In this document: positions 6,462 through 6,927 of the stretch, piece by piece
Layout of the letters: every line of letters starts with the position of its first letter
How positions within the stretch are numbered: the first letter of the stretch is position 1
DNA from: Clostridiales bacterium
GTDB taxonomy: Bacteria; Bacillota; Clostridia; Oscillospirales; Oscillospiraceae
DNA length: 6,927 nucleotides
Reading direction: 5' to 3'
NCBI GenBank assembly: GCA_020861055.1
Contig: JAJBTD010000147.1
Coordinates: 1 to 6,927 of the forward strand
Notes under the pieces: generated by a model
The model's database searches: none
What the model saw: only the letters and a program-made list of their open reading frames with translations
What the model was told of the DNA's origin: nothing
Position numbers and translations under genes: made by a program

Positions 6462-6927
6462 ATGGAAATCAATGGCGTTGAGTGCAGCGAGGACGTGCGC
6501 TATGACCAGCTGGGACTGTCCCCGGCGATTATGCAGGCGCTGGACAAAAAGGGGTTTGTCCAGGCGACCCCCATTCAGGGCGGAGCCATTCCGCCGCTGA
6601 TGGAGTGGAAGGACGTGGTGGCGAAGGCCCCCACCGGCACAGGCAAGACATTTGCCTTCGGCATCCCCATTCTGGAGCATATTGACCGCGCCTCTGAGAG
6701 CGTACAGGCGCTGATCCTGGCTCCCACACGGGAGCTGGCGATCCAGATCCGGGACGAGCTGAAGGATCTGTGCGCCTTTCAGGAGGGGGTGCGGGTGGTC
6801 TGTCTCTACGGCGGCCAGCCCATCGACAAGCAGATCAAGCTGCTGACAAACGCCCCCCAGATCGTCGTCGCGCAGACCGGACGGCTGATGGCCCTCCAGA
6901 TGCGCCGCCCCCTGCGGCTGGTGTCGG
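6462..6927 (+). CDS. DEAD-box ATP-dependent RNA helicase, N-terminal part (3' end beyond window)
   Basis: The first 155 residues of an RNA helicase that uses ATP to unwind short RNA duplexes, probably in ribosome assembly, mRNA turnover or cold adaptation. Visible: the Q motif region (Tyr14 upstream aromatic, GF 31-32, TPIQ 36-39), motif I APTGTGKT (56-63), motif Ia APTRELA (87-93) and the GG motif YGGQ (116-119). The DEAD box and the whole second RecA domain lie past the edge. The place of motif Ib, normally TPGR, reads QTGR (138-141), with an atypical following stretch (ALQMRRPLRL); the frame stays open through it. The start ATG at 6462 has GGAAAGGA about 9 bases upstream, and the first residues lead directly into the Q motif. 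Full-length members are about 370-600 residues, so the subfamily (CshA/CshB/RhlE-like) cannot be assigned. Confidence 0.9.
   Translation, partial: MEINGVECSEDVRYDQLGLSPAIMQALDKKGFVQATPIQGGAIPPLMEWKDVVAKAPTGTGKTFAFGIPILEHIDRASESVQALILAPTRELAIQIRDELKDLCAFQEGVRVVCLYGGQPIDKQIKLLTNAPQIVVAQTGRLMALQMRRPLRLVS

Noticed and set aside
6154..6600. 148-codon + strand frame crossing the divergent promoter region into the helicase gene
   Set aside because: It spans both predicted promoters and the start of the helicase gene in a different phase, and has no family resemblance.

Overview
The window looks like chromosomal core DNA from a high-GC, low-GC-phylum-type anaerobe. My best inference is a Firmicute of the Oscillospiraceae/Flavonifractor-Oscillibacter kind. 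The reasons are GC-rich third codon positions, AGGAGG-type ribosome binding sites, a FHA-SEDS fusion protein, a Wzt/TagH-type ABC ATPase, and a clostridial-style DEAD-box 'APTGTGKT' Walker A. No marker gene settles the taxonomy. I see no tRNA, rRNA, CRISPR array, insertion sequence or prophage gene.

Layout, left to right. (1) 2-1855 (+): the chaperone gene htpG (bacterial Hsp90), missing only its first two dozen or so codons at the window edge. (2) 1870-1911: a strong hairpin with A- and T-tracts on either side, placed to terminate htpG and the convergent minus-strand operon. (3) 5269-1929 (-): a two-gene cell-wall operon. The first gene encodes a membrane protein with a cytoplasmic FHA (phosphothreonine-binding) domain fused to a complete SEDS peptidoglycan glycosyltransferase (RodA/FtsW family). 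The second, overlapping it by ATGA, encodes a short class B penicillin-binding protein (transpeptidase). (4) 5306-5338 (-): a terminator separating that operon from the gene upstream. (5) 6194-5364 (-): an ABC transporter ATPase of the polysaccharide/teichoic-acid export type, with no permease gene beside it. (6) 6195-6461: a divergent intergenic region with a good promoter on each strand. (7) 6462-6927 (+): the first 155 codons of a DEAD-box RNA helicase, cut by the right edge.

How they work together: the SEDS protein polymerises lipid II and the class B PBP crosslinks the new strands, so the pair is a self-contained wall synthase. The FHA domain suggests control by a Ser/Thr kinase of the PknB/PrkC type. 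This resembles the actinobacterial fhaB-rodA-pbpA arrangement, but with FHA and SEDS in one chain. The ABC ATPase fits a cell-envelope theme but is transcriptionally separate. htpG and the helicase are general stress/RNA housekeeping genes with no evident link to the wall operon. The most interesting points are the FHA-SEDS fusion, its proline/acid-rich tail with a DTTQ candidate phosphosite, and an unusual motif Ib in the helicase.
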